Shown piece by piece: positions 1 through 6,233 of a stretch of 6,233 bases of DNA; the first letter of the stretch is position 1; every line of letters begins with the position of its first letter. A program made the position numbers and the translations under genes. The notes below the pieces were generated by a model, which did not search any database, had not been told where the DNA came from, and worked only from the letters and a program-made list of their open reading frames with translations. Source of the DNA: Aliarcobacter sp. (lineage in GTDB: Bacteria > Campylobacterota > Campylobacteria > Campylobacterales > Arcobacteraceae); contig JAGOHQ010000047.1 in assembly GCA_017996075.1 (NCBI GenBank), positions 1 through 6,233 on the forward strand, read 5' to 3'.

Positions 1-968
1 GGTTCTGATGTTAAAGGTGTTGCACCAGTACCTACAAAACTAATATCTCCTAATCTACACCATTCCCAATTTTGTGGGATATCAAATGGAATTTCATCTT
101 CGTTTATCGGTGGTAGTGGTTTGGATAGCTTAATTTTTTTATCTTTTATAAGCTTCTCTTTTTCTGTTTTTATCTGCTCTAAAAGTTCTTTGGCTGTACC
201 GATATCAGGATTTTTGGCTCTCCATTTTGCTGTGAGTTTACCTTCAATCGCTTCTTGCAGAATAGTTTGTTTCAGTTGTTTTAAAAGAGATTGTTGAGCT
301 GAAGTTTCTATTTGTATATTGTTTAAATTTATTCCATTATATTGAAGATTGATAATATACTTTTCACATTTTTCATCAAAATAATAATTTTGTTTTAATT
401 TATTATTTTTTAAATCATTTAAAAAAGATATAATTTTTGATTGGATTTCTTTACTAGGTAGTATAAAATCCATATTTTCAATCTGTTTATTGCTCACATT
501 TGGTTGAGCACCACCCCATGCTAGCTTTTTAATTCTTTCTTCAACTCCTCTTGCAATCCAATAAACATATTCTTGAACAAATTTTTCATGATTAATAACT
601 TCAAATTTCCCAACTCTTTGATTAAGGTATAATTTTCCTAAATTTTCTTGGACTATTGCTAGTTTTCCAATAGTTCCACCTGTCATAGCAATTATAATAT
701 CACCTTCAAAAAGTTTATATTTTGACAAATTTTGGTTTTCTTCATAGTATTTAACATTATCAAGAACTATTTTTTCATTTTGAAAGTCTGATATTCTAAT
801 AATTGGAATACCAATATTTCTATAATTTGAGCTTTTGAAAGCATAACCTCCCACTATTTTAATATAGTTGCCTAATCGAGTTACTTCATAGTGGGTTGAT
901 AAAAACTGATTTATTTTTTCAATATAAGCTGAAATTTGATTATAAAATACTTTTTCCCAATTACTCAT
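1..968 (-). CDS. hsdS: Type I restriction-modification specificity subunit HsdS, 3' end missing at window edge
   Basis: The DNA-recognition subunit of the type I enzyme. It selects the bipartite target for both the methylase (M2S) and the full R-M-S complex. I translated this frame by hand: it is open from the ATG at 968 for 322 codons and runs off the left edge. The first target-recognition domain is about residues 28-185, opening with VTRLGNYIKIVGGYAF and closing with the family hallmark WGGAQPNVS (151-159). A central conserved helix follows, with LKQTILQEAIEGKLTAKWR at about 232-250 and a lysine-rich coiled-coil spacer at 259-283. The second recognition domain begins at IPQNWEWCRLGDI (297-309) and GTGATPLTSE (313-322). 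HsdS proteins usually have about 400-600 residues, so perhaps 100-250 are outside the window. The ATG at 968 is preferred to an in-frame ATG at 980 (MGKS extension) because GGGGA lies 5 bases before it and the upstream start has no visible ribosome site. The start lies inside the end of the small ORF, suggesting coupled translation. Confidence 0.95.
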   Translation of the reverse strand, partial: MSNWEKVFYNQISAYIEKINQFLSTHYEVTRLGNYIKIVGGYAFKSSNYRNIGIPIIRISDFQNEKIVLDNVKYYEENQNLSKYKLFEGDIIIAMTGGTIGKLAIVQENLGKLYLNQRVGKFEVINHEKFVQEYVYWIARGVEERIKKLAWGGAQPNVSNKQIENMDFILPSKEIQSKIISFLNDLKNNKLKQNYYFDEKCEKYIINLQYNGINLNNIQIETSAQQSLLKQLKQTILQEAIEGKLTAKWRAKNPDIGTAKELLEQIKTEKEKLIKDKKIKLSKPLPPINEDEIPFDIPQNWEWCRLGDISFVGTGATPLTSE

Positions 969-1101
969 ACTTTTCCCCATCAATCAAATAACAGTCAAGC
1001 AAATTTTGAGAACTAAAAGCCCTATAATAAGGAGTTTCTTGAATATTCTTAAGTCTATTATAAGTATTCAGTGAAGCAACGGTGAAGCAAATTTTCATCA
1101 T
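961..1101 (-). CDS. Small ORF of 46 codons bridging the accessory gene and hsdS (unknown protein)
   Basis: I do not recognise this product. The frame opens with two consecutive ATG codons (1101 and 1098), the first overlapping the TGA of the accessory gene as ATGA. It runs without interruption to a TAA at 963-961, inside hsdS, giving an 8-base overlap with the hsdS start. The peptide is mixed and protein-like rather than low-complexity: MMKICFTVASLNTYNRL at the N-terminus and LLDCYLIDGEKYE at the C-terminus, with two cysteines, six tyrosines and no obvious signal peptide, membrane helix or DNA-binding motif. There is no strong Shine-Dalgarno sequence before it, so it would depend on termination-reinitiation from the accessory gene. 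It may be a true small operon protein, or simply a leader that keeps ribosomes moving to the hsdS start. It could also be the remnant of a longer gene. The precise fit at both ends favours translation; function cannot be assigned. Confidence 0.55.
   Translation of the reverse strand: MMKICFTVASLNTYNRLKNIQETPYYRAFSSQNLLDCYLIDGEKYE
974..978 (-). promoter_or_regulatory. Ribosome binding site of hsdS
   Basis: The minus strand reads GGGGA, then five bases (AAAGT), then the ATG at 968. This spacing supports that ATG over the in-frame ATG at 980, which would overlap the site and has no purine-rich sequence of its own. The site lies within the last codons of the small ORF, so ribosomes finishing that ORF would pass over it. 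Confidence 0.6.
1057..1062 (-). promoter_or_regulatory. Possible internal -10 element upstream of hsdS
   Basis: The minus strand has a perfect TATAAT about 90 bases before the hsdS start. There is no good -35 hexamer at 16-18 bases and no extended TG. In some AT-rich bacteria, including Campylobacterota, sigma-70 promoters rely mainly on the -10 box, so an internal promoter giving extra hsdS transcript is possible. Such hexamers also arise by chance in this composition, and this one lies within the small ORF. Confidence 0.25.
1071..1090 (-). repeat. Imperfect 11-base tandem repeat near the start of the small ORF
   Basis: On the plus strand GTGAAGCAA occurs at 1071-1079 and again at 1082-1090, a period of 11 bases. 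A third, one-mismatch copy (GTCAAGCAA) lies at 994-1002. The last two share a longer 14-base match into AATTTT (994-1007 against 1082-1095, 13 of 14 identical). The unit is not a multiple of three, so loss or gain of one copy would shift the small ORF's frame. Two adjacent copies are too few to imply routine slippage. Confidence 0.5.
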
Positions 1102-2564
1102 CTTGCCCAACTTGGTATATAAGTTCTTGCTTTTGTTCCTACATTTTCATCATAGATAGCTATTTTGTTCGCTTCAATTGCATCATTGATGATTTTTGAA
1201 ACCATTGAACGATTTTTGACATCAATGTTAAATCTCTCTCTAAGAGATGTGTTTGTCATATAGTCATGTTGGATATATCTTAAGCTTGCATGCAAATAAC
1301 AAGCTCTGATTTTATCTGCTTTGTCCATATCTTTTAGCTCTTTATGTGCAAAAAGTATCGCTACTGTATGATCACCATTTGTTTCAAATATCGGTGCAGG
1401 AAGCTGATAAAGTTCTGTTTGGATTACTATCTTATCTACACCACTTCCTCGCTCTTCACAAATACCGATTCTTCGCATAAATGATGCGATTGCTTCATTT
1501 CTTGATTTTGGCGGAGAGTCCAAAAATCTTTCAGTATCTACAAGAGGAGTTCCTGGATTTGTTACTTCAAAACGGTTTGAAAAAATTTCTATCATCACTG
1601 AGCTTCCAGTAGCAAAGAAATCTTGATGGATAATAGCATTTGCAACGACCTCTCTTATTGAGAGTTCTGGATACATTGTTTTGTTTTCACGAAATGCTTG
1701 TTTTATCACTTCGTTTGATGGAAGCATATTGTTGATGTATTCTATAAGTCCTTCAAATCCAACAGCATAACCTTTATTGCCAACTATCTCTTTTGTAGTT
1801 TGAAATTTTGTATTATCTTTGTATTGGATAACCCTTATGGCTTTTCTTTTGAGGTTATTAAACTTTGATAAATCTTTTGCAAAAAGAATAGCTCCTAAGT
1901 TTGTGATGGCATATTTTGCATTATCAAGTTTATTGACCATATTATCAGCTATAAGTGCTTCTAAGATAGCATTTCTATTTTCTGGTAACGGTATGTTTAA
2001 TAGCTCAAAATATTTAGTATATTCAAGATATCCTAGTACTTCACTAGCATCTATGTTATCTACTGCAATTTGTTTCTCAAAAGGTACTTTGTCAAATATC
2101 CTCCAAAGTTCTCTCTCTTTTTCTGCTAACTCTTTAAGCTTTTTTTTGTGAGAGCCGAGTCTTATATATTCTGTACCTGAAAATGTCACTGGGTGTCTAT
2201 ATGCAGGTGCTATTTCAAGTAAAACGATACTTTTTTCATCTATTTCTATTTCATAAAATTTGAAATCAATTTTTGGTTCAAGAAGTCGTAATATCCAGTT
2301 TTCTAGTGCTTCTCCACCTTTCTTTGCAGATGATGGAGTAAAAGTCGTACCTAAAATCTCATGAGTAGTATCATCTACACCCCAAATAATATAGCCATTT
2401 GTTTTACCATTGAGTGCAGCTGAGTTTGAAAGAGCACTAATGTATTCGCCTATCATTTGAGGATCTTCGTTGTTGTGTTTGAACTCTATCCATTCAGTTT
2501 CATTAGGAAGTTTTATAATCTCATTTACAAGAGATTTGATATAGTCTGTGCTTCTTACTATCAT
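1098..2564 (-). CDS. AlbA_2 (Schlafen-type) / GHKL ATPase-like accessory protein of the hsd operon
   Basis: A complete 488-residue cytoplasmic protein. The N-terminal domain, about residues 15-160, fits the Schlafen AlbA_2 family (formerly called divergent AAA-4): NETEWIEFKHN at 21-31, a helix through YISALSNSAAL and the strand-turn GYIIWGVDD at 57-65. A middle region (about 170-290) carries a winged-helix-like segment with YAITNLGAILFAKD (218-231). The C-terminal HATPase_c_4-like domain has an N box, REVVANAIIHQDF (304-316, with E305, N309 and H313), a reduced G1 element NPG (336-338), and ERGSGVDKI (371-379) as a G2-like loop. Residues 430-488 look like a final helix-turn-helix wing. Such proteins are often labelled RecG-like or transcriptional regulators, but there is no Walker A motif and no helicase motif set. 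The ATG overlaps the hsdM stop as ATGA, so translation is coupled. Proteins of this family recur in type I loci, with an unsettled role: regulator, modulator of the enzyme or separate defence factor are all possible. Confidence 0.9.
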   Translation of the reverse strand: MIVRSTDYIKSLVNEIIKLPNETEWIEFKHNNEDPQMIGEYISALSNSAALNGKTNGYIIWGVDDTTHEILGTTFTPSSAKKGGEALENWILRLLEPKIDFKFYEIEIDEKSIVLLEIAPAYRHPVTFSGTEYIRLGSHKKKLKELAEKERELWRIFDKVPFEKQIAVDNIDASEVLGYLEYTKYFELLNIPLPENRNAILEALIADNMVNKLDNAKYAITNLGAILFAKDLSKFNNLKRKAIRVIQYKDNTKFQTTKEIVGNKGYAVGFEGLIEYINNMLPSNEVIKQAFRENKTMYPELSIREVVANAIIHQDFFATGSSVMIEIFSNRFEVTNPGTPLVDTERFLDSPPKSRNEAIASFMRRIGICEERGSGVDKIVIQTELYQLPAPIFETNGDHTVAILFAHKELKDMDKADKIRACYLHASLRYIQHDYMTNTSLRERFNIDVKNRSMVSKIINDAIEANKIAIYDENVGTKARTYIPSWAR

Positions 2565-3994
2565 GAAAGCTCACTTTTTAACTTTTCTAAAAGTGTATTA
2601 CTTTTTGCAAAAGAGCTTGATAACATCTCAAGAAGTTCAGATGATGAGTAAGTGTGTTCTACTTCCTCTTTGTGAGGATTTTTGATGTCAAGGTTGTAGC
2701 CATTTGCTTTGATAGTTTCTATATCTACTTTCCAAGCTTGTTCATTTTCCTCACGGTTATTCCACCATAGTTTCAGCGGTTCAAACTCTTCAATCTTTAT
2801 AGGTTTTGTTTTGCTATATGCTTTTTGATTCTCTGGTAATTTATGTTCATAGTACCAAATCTCTTTTGTAGGAGTTCCTTTTGTAAAGAATAAAAGATTT
2901 GTAGCAACGGATGCATAGGGTTGAAATACTGAGTTTGGAAGTCGTACAATTGTATGAAGGCTACAATCAGCCAGTAGCTTTTCTCTAATTCTTTGTTTTA
3001 CTCCATCACCAGTAAGGCTTCCATCTGGAAGTACTATTCCAGCTCTTCCACCATCTTTTAGGTAATTTATCATAAGAATTAAAAATAGATCAGCACTCTC
3101 TTTAGTTCTAAAGTTTGCAGGAAAATTTGTCTCCATACCATCGGTTACAACTCCACCAAAAGGGGGATTTGCCAAAATACAATCAACTTTATCTTTTTTT
3201 GATATGCTTGAAATCTCTTTTGAGAGTGCATCATCATATATAATATTTGGAATTTCTATATCATGTAAAATTAGATTTGTAAGTGCTAACATATGAGGAA
3301 GTGGTTTTAACTCTACTCCTCTAATATTTTGCTGTAATGTTAATCTATCTTCTGGAGTTTTAACTTCCCCATTTGATTTTATATGATCTATAGTATTCAC
3401 TAAAAATCCACCAGTTCCACAAGCAGGATCTAAAGTAATTTCATTTAATTTTGGATCTATCATTTGAGTTATAAATTGAGTTATTGCTCTTGGAGTATAA
3501 AATTCTCCACTATTTCCAGCACTTTGAAGCTCTTTTAAAATAGTTTCATAAATATCTCCAAAAAGGTGCCTATCTTCACTATTATTAAAATCTATTTCAT
3601 TTATTTTATTTAAAACTTGCCTTATAATAGTTCCAGACTTCATATAATTGTTATTACCTTCAAATACTTCTCTTATAAGTAAAGCTCTTTTATTTGTTGC
3701 TGCAGTCGGAAGATTTTTTAAAGTTGTAAAAAGTTTATTATCAATAAAATCTAAAAGTTCATCTCCTGTAATTCCTTCATCATCTTTAGCCCAATTTCGC
3801 CATTGTAAATTACTAGGAATTGGTGATATGTAATCATCTTTTATTAACTCTATTTCTAAATCTTTATCATCAAAAATCTTTAAAAATATCATCCATCCTA
3901 ATTGCTCTATTCTTTGAGCATCTCCATTTAATCCTCTATCATTTCTCATGATCTTTTGAATAGATTTTATAACTCCACTTATATTATGGCTCAT
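2561..3994 (-). CDS. hsdM: Type I restriction-modification methyltransferase subunit HsdM
   Basis: A complete 477-residue N6-adenine DNA methyltransferase, close to the usual HsdM length of about 480-530. With HsdS it forms the M2S modification enzyme, transferring a methyl group from S-adenosylmethionine to adenine in the target site, and it is also needed for restriction by the full complex. The N-terminal helical HsdM_N region covers about residues 5-135. The catalytic domain begins with motif X, GEFYTPRAI (163-171), then AdoMet-binding motif I, LDPACGTGGFL (188-198), an acidic GVEL (226-229) and catalytic motif IV, NPPF (276-279), typical of adenine methylases. RAGIVLPDGSL (317-327) and a C-terminal helical tail that would contact HsdS follow. 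The start lies three bases after the hsdR stop, with AAGGGAG upstream, and the stop overlaps the next gene by ATGA. GC content rises from about 27% in the 5' part to about 35% in the last 480 bases. Confidence 0.97.
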   Translation of the reverse strand: MSHNISGVIKSIQKIMRNDRGLNGDAQRIEQLGWMIFLKIFDDKDLEIELIKDDYISPIPSNLQWRNWAKDDEGITGDELLDFIDNKLFTTLKNLPTAATNKRALLIREVFEGNNNYMKSGTIIRQVLNKINEIDFNNSEDRHLFGDIYETILKELQSAGNSGEFYTPRAITQFITQMIDPKLNEITLDPACGTGGFLVNTIDHIKSNGEVKTPEDRLTLQQNIRGVELKPLPHMLALTNLILHDIEIPNIIYDDALSKEISSISKKDKVDCILANPPFGGVVTDGMETNFPANFRTKESADLFLILMINYLKDGGRAGIVLPDGSLTGDGVKQRIREKLLADCSLHTIVRLPNSVFQPYASVATNLLFFTKGTPTKEIWYYEHKLPENQKAYSKTKPIKIEEFEPLKLWWNNREENEQAWKVDIETIKANGYNLDIKNPHKEEVEHTYSSSELLEMLSSSFAKSNTLLEKLKSELS

Positions 3995-3997
3995 ATA

Positions 3998-6233
3998 TTA
4001 AGCAACTCCCTTATATATCTCATTTTCTAAATCTTTTATAGCTTCTAAATATTTATCTCTACCACCAAAAGTATTAACTATTTCAATTGCTGTTCCAAAA
4101 GAGCTAAATTCTGGAAGTTTTAATACCTCTATAGTTTCAATAGTTTCTATTCCTTCATCTGAGTATTTCTCTAATAAAGCTTTCAAAATTTCTTTTGCTT
4201 TTCCTTCATATTTGTTAAAATAGTCTCTTTTTTGAACACTATTTGCTCTTTCTTTTCTAGTTAGTGGTGGTTTATCATAAGCAATATGACAAATTAAATC
4301 AAAAATATCCATATCTTTGCCTATATCAACCTTTAACTCTTCAAATAAAATATCTTTTTCATAAAGCTCATCAATAATAACTTGTTTCTTTTCACTGCTT
4401 GACCATCTGTTTAAAAAATCATCAAGTGAAGAAAATTCTTCATGAACTTTTTGTTTTGAGTACTCTTTGTAGCTAGTTGTAATTAATTTTCCTTCAGAAT
4501 TTCTTATTTGTACTCTTTCATTCAGGATAGTTACATCTACACCATTAATATATACTTTTTCTCTTTTTTTCTTTTCAATATCTTCTATTTCTCCAGCATC
4601 TGGAATATTAAAAGGTTCAAATATTATTTCTTCACCATTTTCATCAATTATTGAATCAATTTTTTCTTCTTCTGGATTTAAAATTTCATCCCCATCAAAA
4701 ATATCTTTTATTATTACAGATTCACCATCAAAGTCAGGATCAGCAAATTTATCAGTTGCTCCTCTAAAATCCATTATTGTAAAAAATGTTTTACCATACT
4801 CTTCGTTTATTCTAGTTCCTCGACCAATTATCTGCTTAAATTCTGTCATAGAACCTATATTGCTATCAAGAACTATTAATTTACAAGTTTGAGCATCTAC
4901 TCCTGTTGTCATTAATTTAGAAGTTGTAGCAATTACTGGATATGTTTCTTGAGGGTTTATAAAATTATCTAATTCTCTCTTCCCTTCATCATTATCTCCA
5001 GTTATTTGCATTACATATTTTGAATTTTTAGCAACAAGATCACTATTTAAATTTGCTATAGCACTTCGCATTCTACTTGCATGGTCTATATCTGTACAAA
5101 AGATAATAGTTTTACTAAATCTATCAGTAGCTTTCAAAAACTCAGTAACTCTTTGTGCTACCATATAAGTTCGTTCATCTATTACTAAACTTCTATCAAA
5201 ATCTTTTCTATTGTATATTCTTTGCTCTATTTCATTTCCATCTTTGTCTTTTTTACCAATTTCAGGTTCATAATCTTCCAAATCAACATTTAATCCAACT
5301 CTCAATACTTTGTATGGAGCCAAAAATCCATCATCAATTCCTTCTTTAAGAGTATAAGTATAAACAGATTCTCCAAAATACTCGATATTTGAAATAGTTT
5401 TTGTCTCTTTTGGTGTAGCAGTAAGTCCTATTTGAGTAGCACTTGAAAAATAATCAAGTATCTCTCTCCAAGAACTATCTTCTGATGCACTTCCTCTATG
5501 AGCCTCATCTATAACAATTAAATCAAAAAAATCAGAGCTAAACTCTTTATATGCATCTTTATCCTCATCGTAATTTGTAAGTCCTTGATAAAGAGCTAAA
5601 TATATTTCATACGATTTATCTATATGTTTTTTTCTAATAACCGTCATCTTGTCTTTGAAGTGTCTAAAATCACCTTTTTTTGTTTGATCGATTAAAGCAT
5701 TTCTATCTGCTAAAAATAAAATTCTTTTTTTTGCTCCACTTTTCCAAAGTCTATGAATAATCTGAAAAGCTGTATATGTTTTACCTGTTCCTGTTGCCAT
5801 TACAAGCAAAATCCTATTTTGTCCTTTAGCAATTGCTTCAACTGTTCTGTTTATTGCAATTTGTTGATAGTATCTAGGAAATCTTCCTTGAGCATCAAAA
5901 AAATAGTCTTGAGAAATAATTTTTTCTTCTTCTTGTGTCTCTATTTTTTTATATTTTTTATATCTCTCCCAAAGTTCATCTGGAGTTGGAAAATTATTTA
6001 ATGAAATTTTTCGTTCTACAACACCATTAGATAAAGTTTTATCATGTTCATAAAATTCATCTCCATTACTTGAAAAGACGACTGGTATATCTAAAATATT
6101 TGCATATTCTAAGCCTTGTTGGATTCCATCTTGAACTCTATGATTATTATCTTTTGCCTCTATAATTGCTACAGGAATATTTGGTTTGTAGTAAAGAATA
6201 TAATCTGCCTTTTTACCCTTAGCTCTTTTTGAT
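3998..6233 (-). CDS. hsdR: Type I restriction enzyme subunit HsdR (EcoEI-like), N-terminus missing at window edge
   Basis: The motor and nuclease subunit of the type I enzyme: it translocates DNA using ATP and cuts at a distance from the unmethylated target. The frame is open from the right edge to TAA at 4000-3998 (744 visible residues; family members are often about 770-810, so probably only a few dozen are missing). Numbering visible residues from 6232, the PD-(D/E)xK nuclease shows ADYILYY (9-15), IIEAKD (23-28) and the QxxxY element QGLEY (39-43). The superfamily 2 motor has Walker A ATGTGKT (146-152), the DEAH box (242-245), GLTATP (269-274), IIFCTD (376-381) and motif VI QIIGRGTR (467-474). 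An acidic linker is followed by the EcoEI_R_C-type domain, recognised by FDLICHIAYDKPPLTRKERA and a terminal FGGRDKY. The TTG at 5809 just before the Walker A motif is not a start: the coding frame continues upstream through the nuclease domain. Confidence 0.97.
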   Translation of the reverse strand, partial: SKRAKGKKADYILYYKPNIPVAIIEAKDNNHRVQDGIQQGLEYANILDIPVVFSSNGDEFYEHDKTLSNGVVERKISLNNFPTPDELWERYKKYKKIETQEEEKIISQDYFFDAQGRFPRYYQQIAINRTVEAIAKGQNRILLVMATGTGKTYTAFQIIHRLWKSGAKKRILFLADRNALIDQTKKGDFRHFKDKMTVIRKKHIDKSYEIYLALYQGLTNYDEDKDAYKEFSSDFFDLIVIDEAHRGSASEDSSWREILDYFSSATQIGLTATPKETKTISNIEYFGESVYTYTLKEGIDDGFLAPYKVLRVGLNVDLEDYEPEIGKKDKDGNEIEQRIYNRKDFDRSLVIDERTYMVAQRVTEFLKATDRFSKTIIFCTDIDHASRMRSAIANLNSDLVAKNSKYVMQITGDNDEGKRELDNFINPQETYPVIATTSKLMTTGVDAQTCKLIVLDSNIGSMTEFKQIIGRGTRINEEYGKTFFTIMDFRGATDKFADPDFDGESVIIKDIFDGDEILNPEEEKIDSIIDENGEEIIFEPFNIPDAGEIEDIEKKKREKVYINGVDVTILNERVQIRNSEGKLITTSYKEYSKQKVHEEFSSLDDFLNRWSSSEKKQVIIDELYEKDILFEELKVDIGKDMDIFDLICHIAYDKPPLTRKERANSVQKRDYFNKYEGKAKEILKALLEKYSDEGIETIETIEVLKLPEFSSFGTAIEIVNTFGGRDKYLEAIKDLENEIYKGVA
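4006..4012 (-). promoter_or_regulatory. Ribosome binding site of hsdM, inside the end of hsdR
   Basis: The minus strand reads AAGGGAG within the last codons of hsdR, 11 bases before the hsdM ATG at 3994. The match to Shine-Dalgarno is good and the spacing slightly long. It supports the ATG at 3994 as the start of hsdM. Confidence 0.6.

Noticed and set aside
961..980. Programmed frameshift joining the small ORF to HsdS
   Set aside because: Joining would need a +1 shift near GGGGAAAAG, hsdS has its own ATG and ribosome site there, and HsdS proteins do not need such an N-terminal extension. Termination-reinitiation is simpler.
2140..2147. Run of eight T (eight A in the coding strand) in the accessory gene as a phase-variation switch
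   Set aside because: The tract encodes Lys-Lys-Lys, is short, and A/T runs of this size are expected in such AT-rich DNA. The frame is intact.
1819..2151. Plus-strand open frame of 110 codons
   Set aside because: It is antisense to the accessory gene, rich in Leu/Ser/Phe as expected of the complement of Lys/Glu-rich coding DNA, and has no recognisable domain. The other plus-strand frames (2457-2651, 3648-3833, 5155-5349, 5753-6001) were rejected for the same reason.
1098..2564. Calling the accessory protein a RecG helicase
   Set aside because: No Walker A, DEAD/DEAH box or other helicase motifs are present. The similarity that gives rise to such labels lies in the C-terminal GHKL-like domain.
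5807..5809. TTG at 5809 as the start of hsdR, giving a 603-residue protein
   Set aside because: It lies immediately before the Walker A motif, and the same frame stays open for 141 further codons to the window edge, encoding the PD-(D/E)xK nuclease and QxxxY element. The gene starts outside the window.

Overview
The window is most of a chromosomal type I restriction-modification (hsd) operon. Every gene is on the minus strand, so transcription runs from high to low coordinates. DNA is AT-rich (hand counts give roughly 24-36% GC by segment), with A/T-rich codon choice throughout. This look would fit Campylobacterota (Arcobacter, Sulfurimonas, Sulfurospirillum, Campylobacter), but the sequence does not prove the taxon and other AT-rich bacteria are possible.

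In transcription order: (1) hsdR, 6233-3998, cut by the window edge at its N-terminus. It starts inside the PD-(D/E)xK nuclease, continues through a complete superfamily 2 motor and ends in an EcoEI-type C-terminal domain. (2) hsdM, 3994-2561, a complete N6-adenine methyltransferase, three bases after hsdR. (3) An accessory gene, 2564-1098, overlapping hsdM by ATGA; it encodes a Schlafen/AlbA_2 domain followed by a degenerate GHKL-type ATPase domain. (4) A 46-codon small ORF, 1101-961, overlapping the accessory gene by ATGA and the start of hsdS by 8 bases. (5) hsdS, 968-1, the specificity subunit. Its first target-recognition domain and central conserved helix are complete; it is cut by the left window edge just inside the second recognition domain.

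HsdR, HsdM and HsdS should form the usual complex: HsdS reads a bipartite DNA site, HsdM (M2S) methylates adenine in it, and HsdR translocates and cuts DNA when both strands are unmethylated. The accessory protein lies between M and S, is tightly coupled to both, and its role is unknown. The small ORF fills what would otherwise be a 129-base gap, so there is no intergenic stretch longer than 3 bases.

Base composition is mosaic. hsdR and the first two thirds of hsdM are about 27% GC. The 3' end of hsdM, the accessory gene and the small ORF are about 33-35%. The first recognition domain of hsdS drops to about 24%, and its conserved helix returns to about 36%. This is what domain shuffling in an hsd locus would leave. 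No RNA genes, insertion sequences, CRISPR arrays or convincing terminators were seen. The operon's main promoter lies beyond the right edge.
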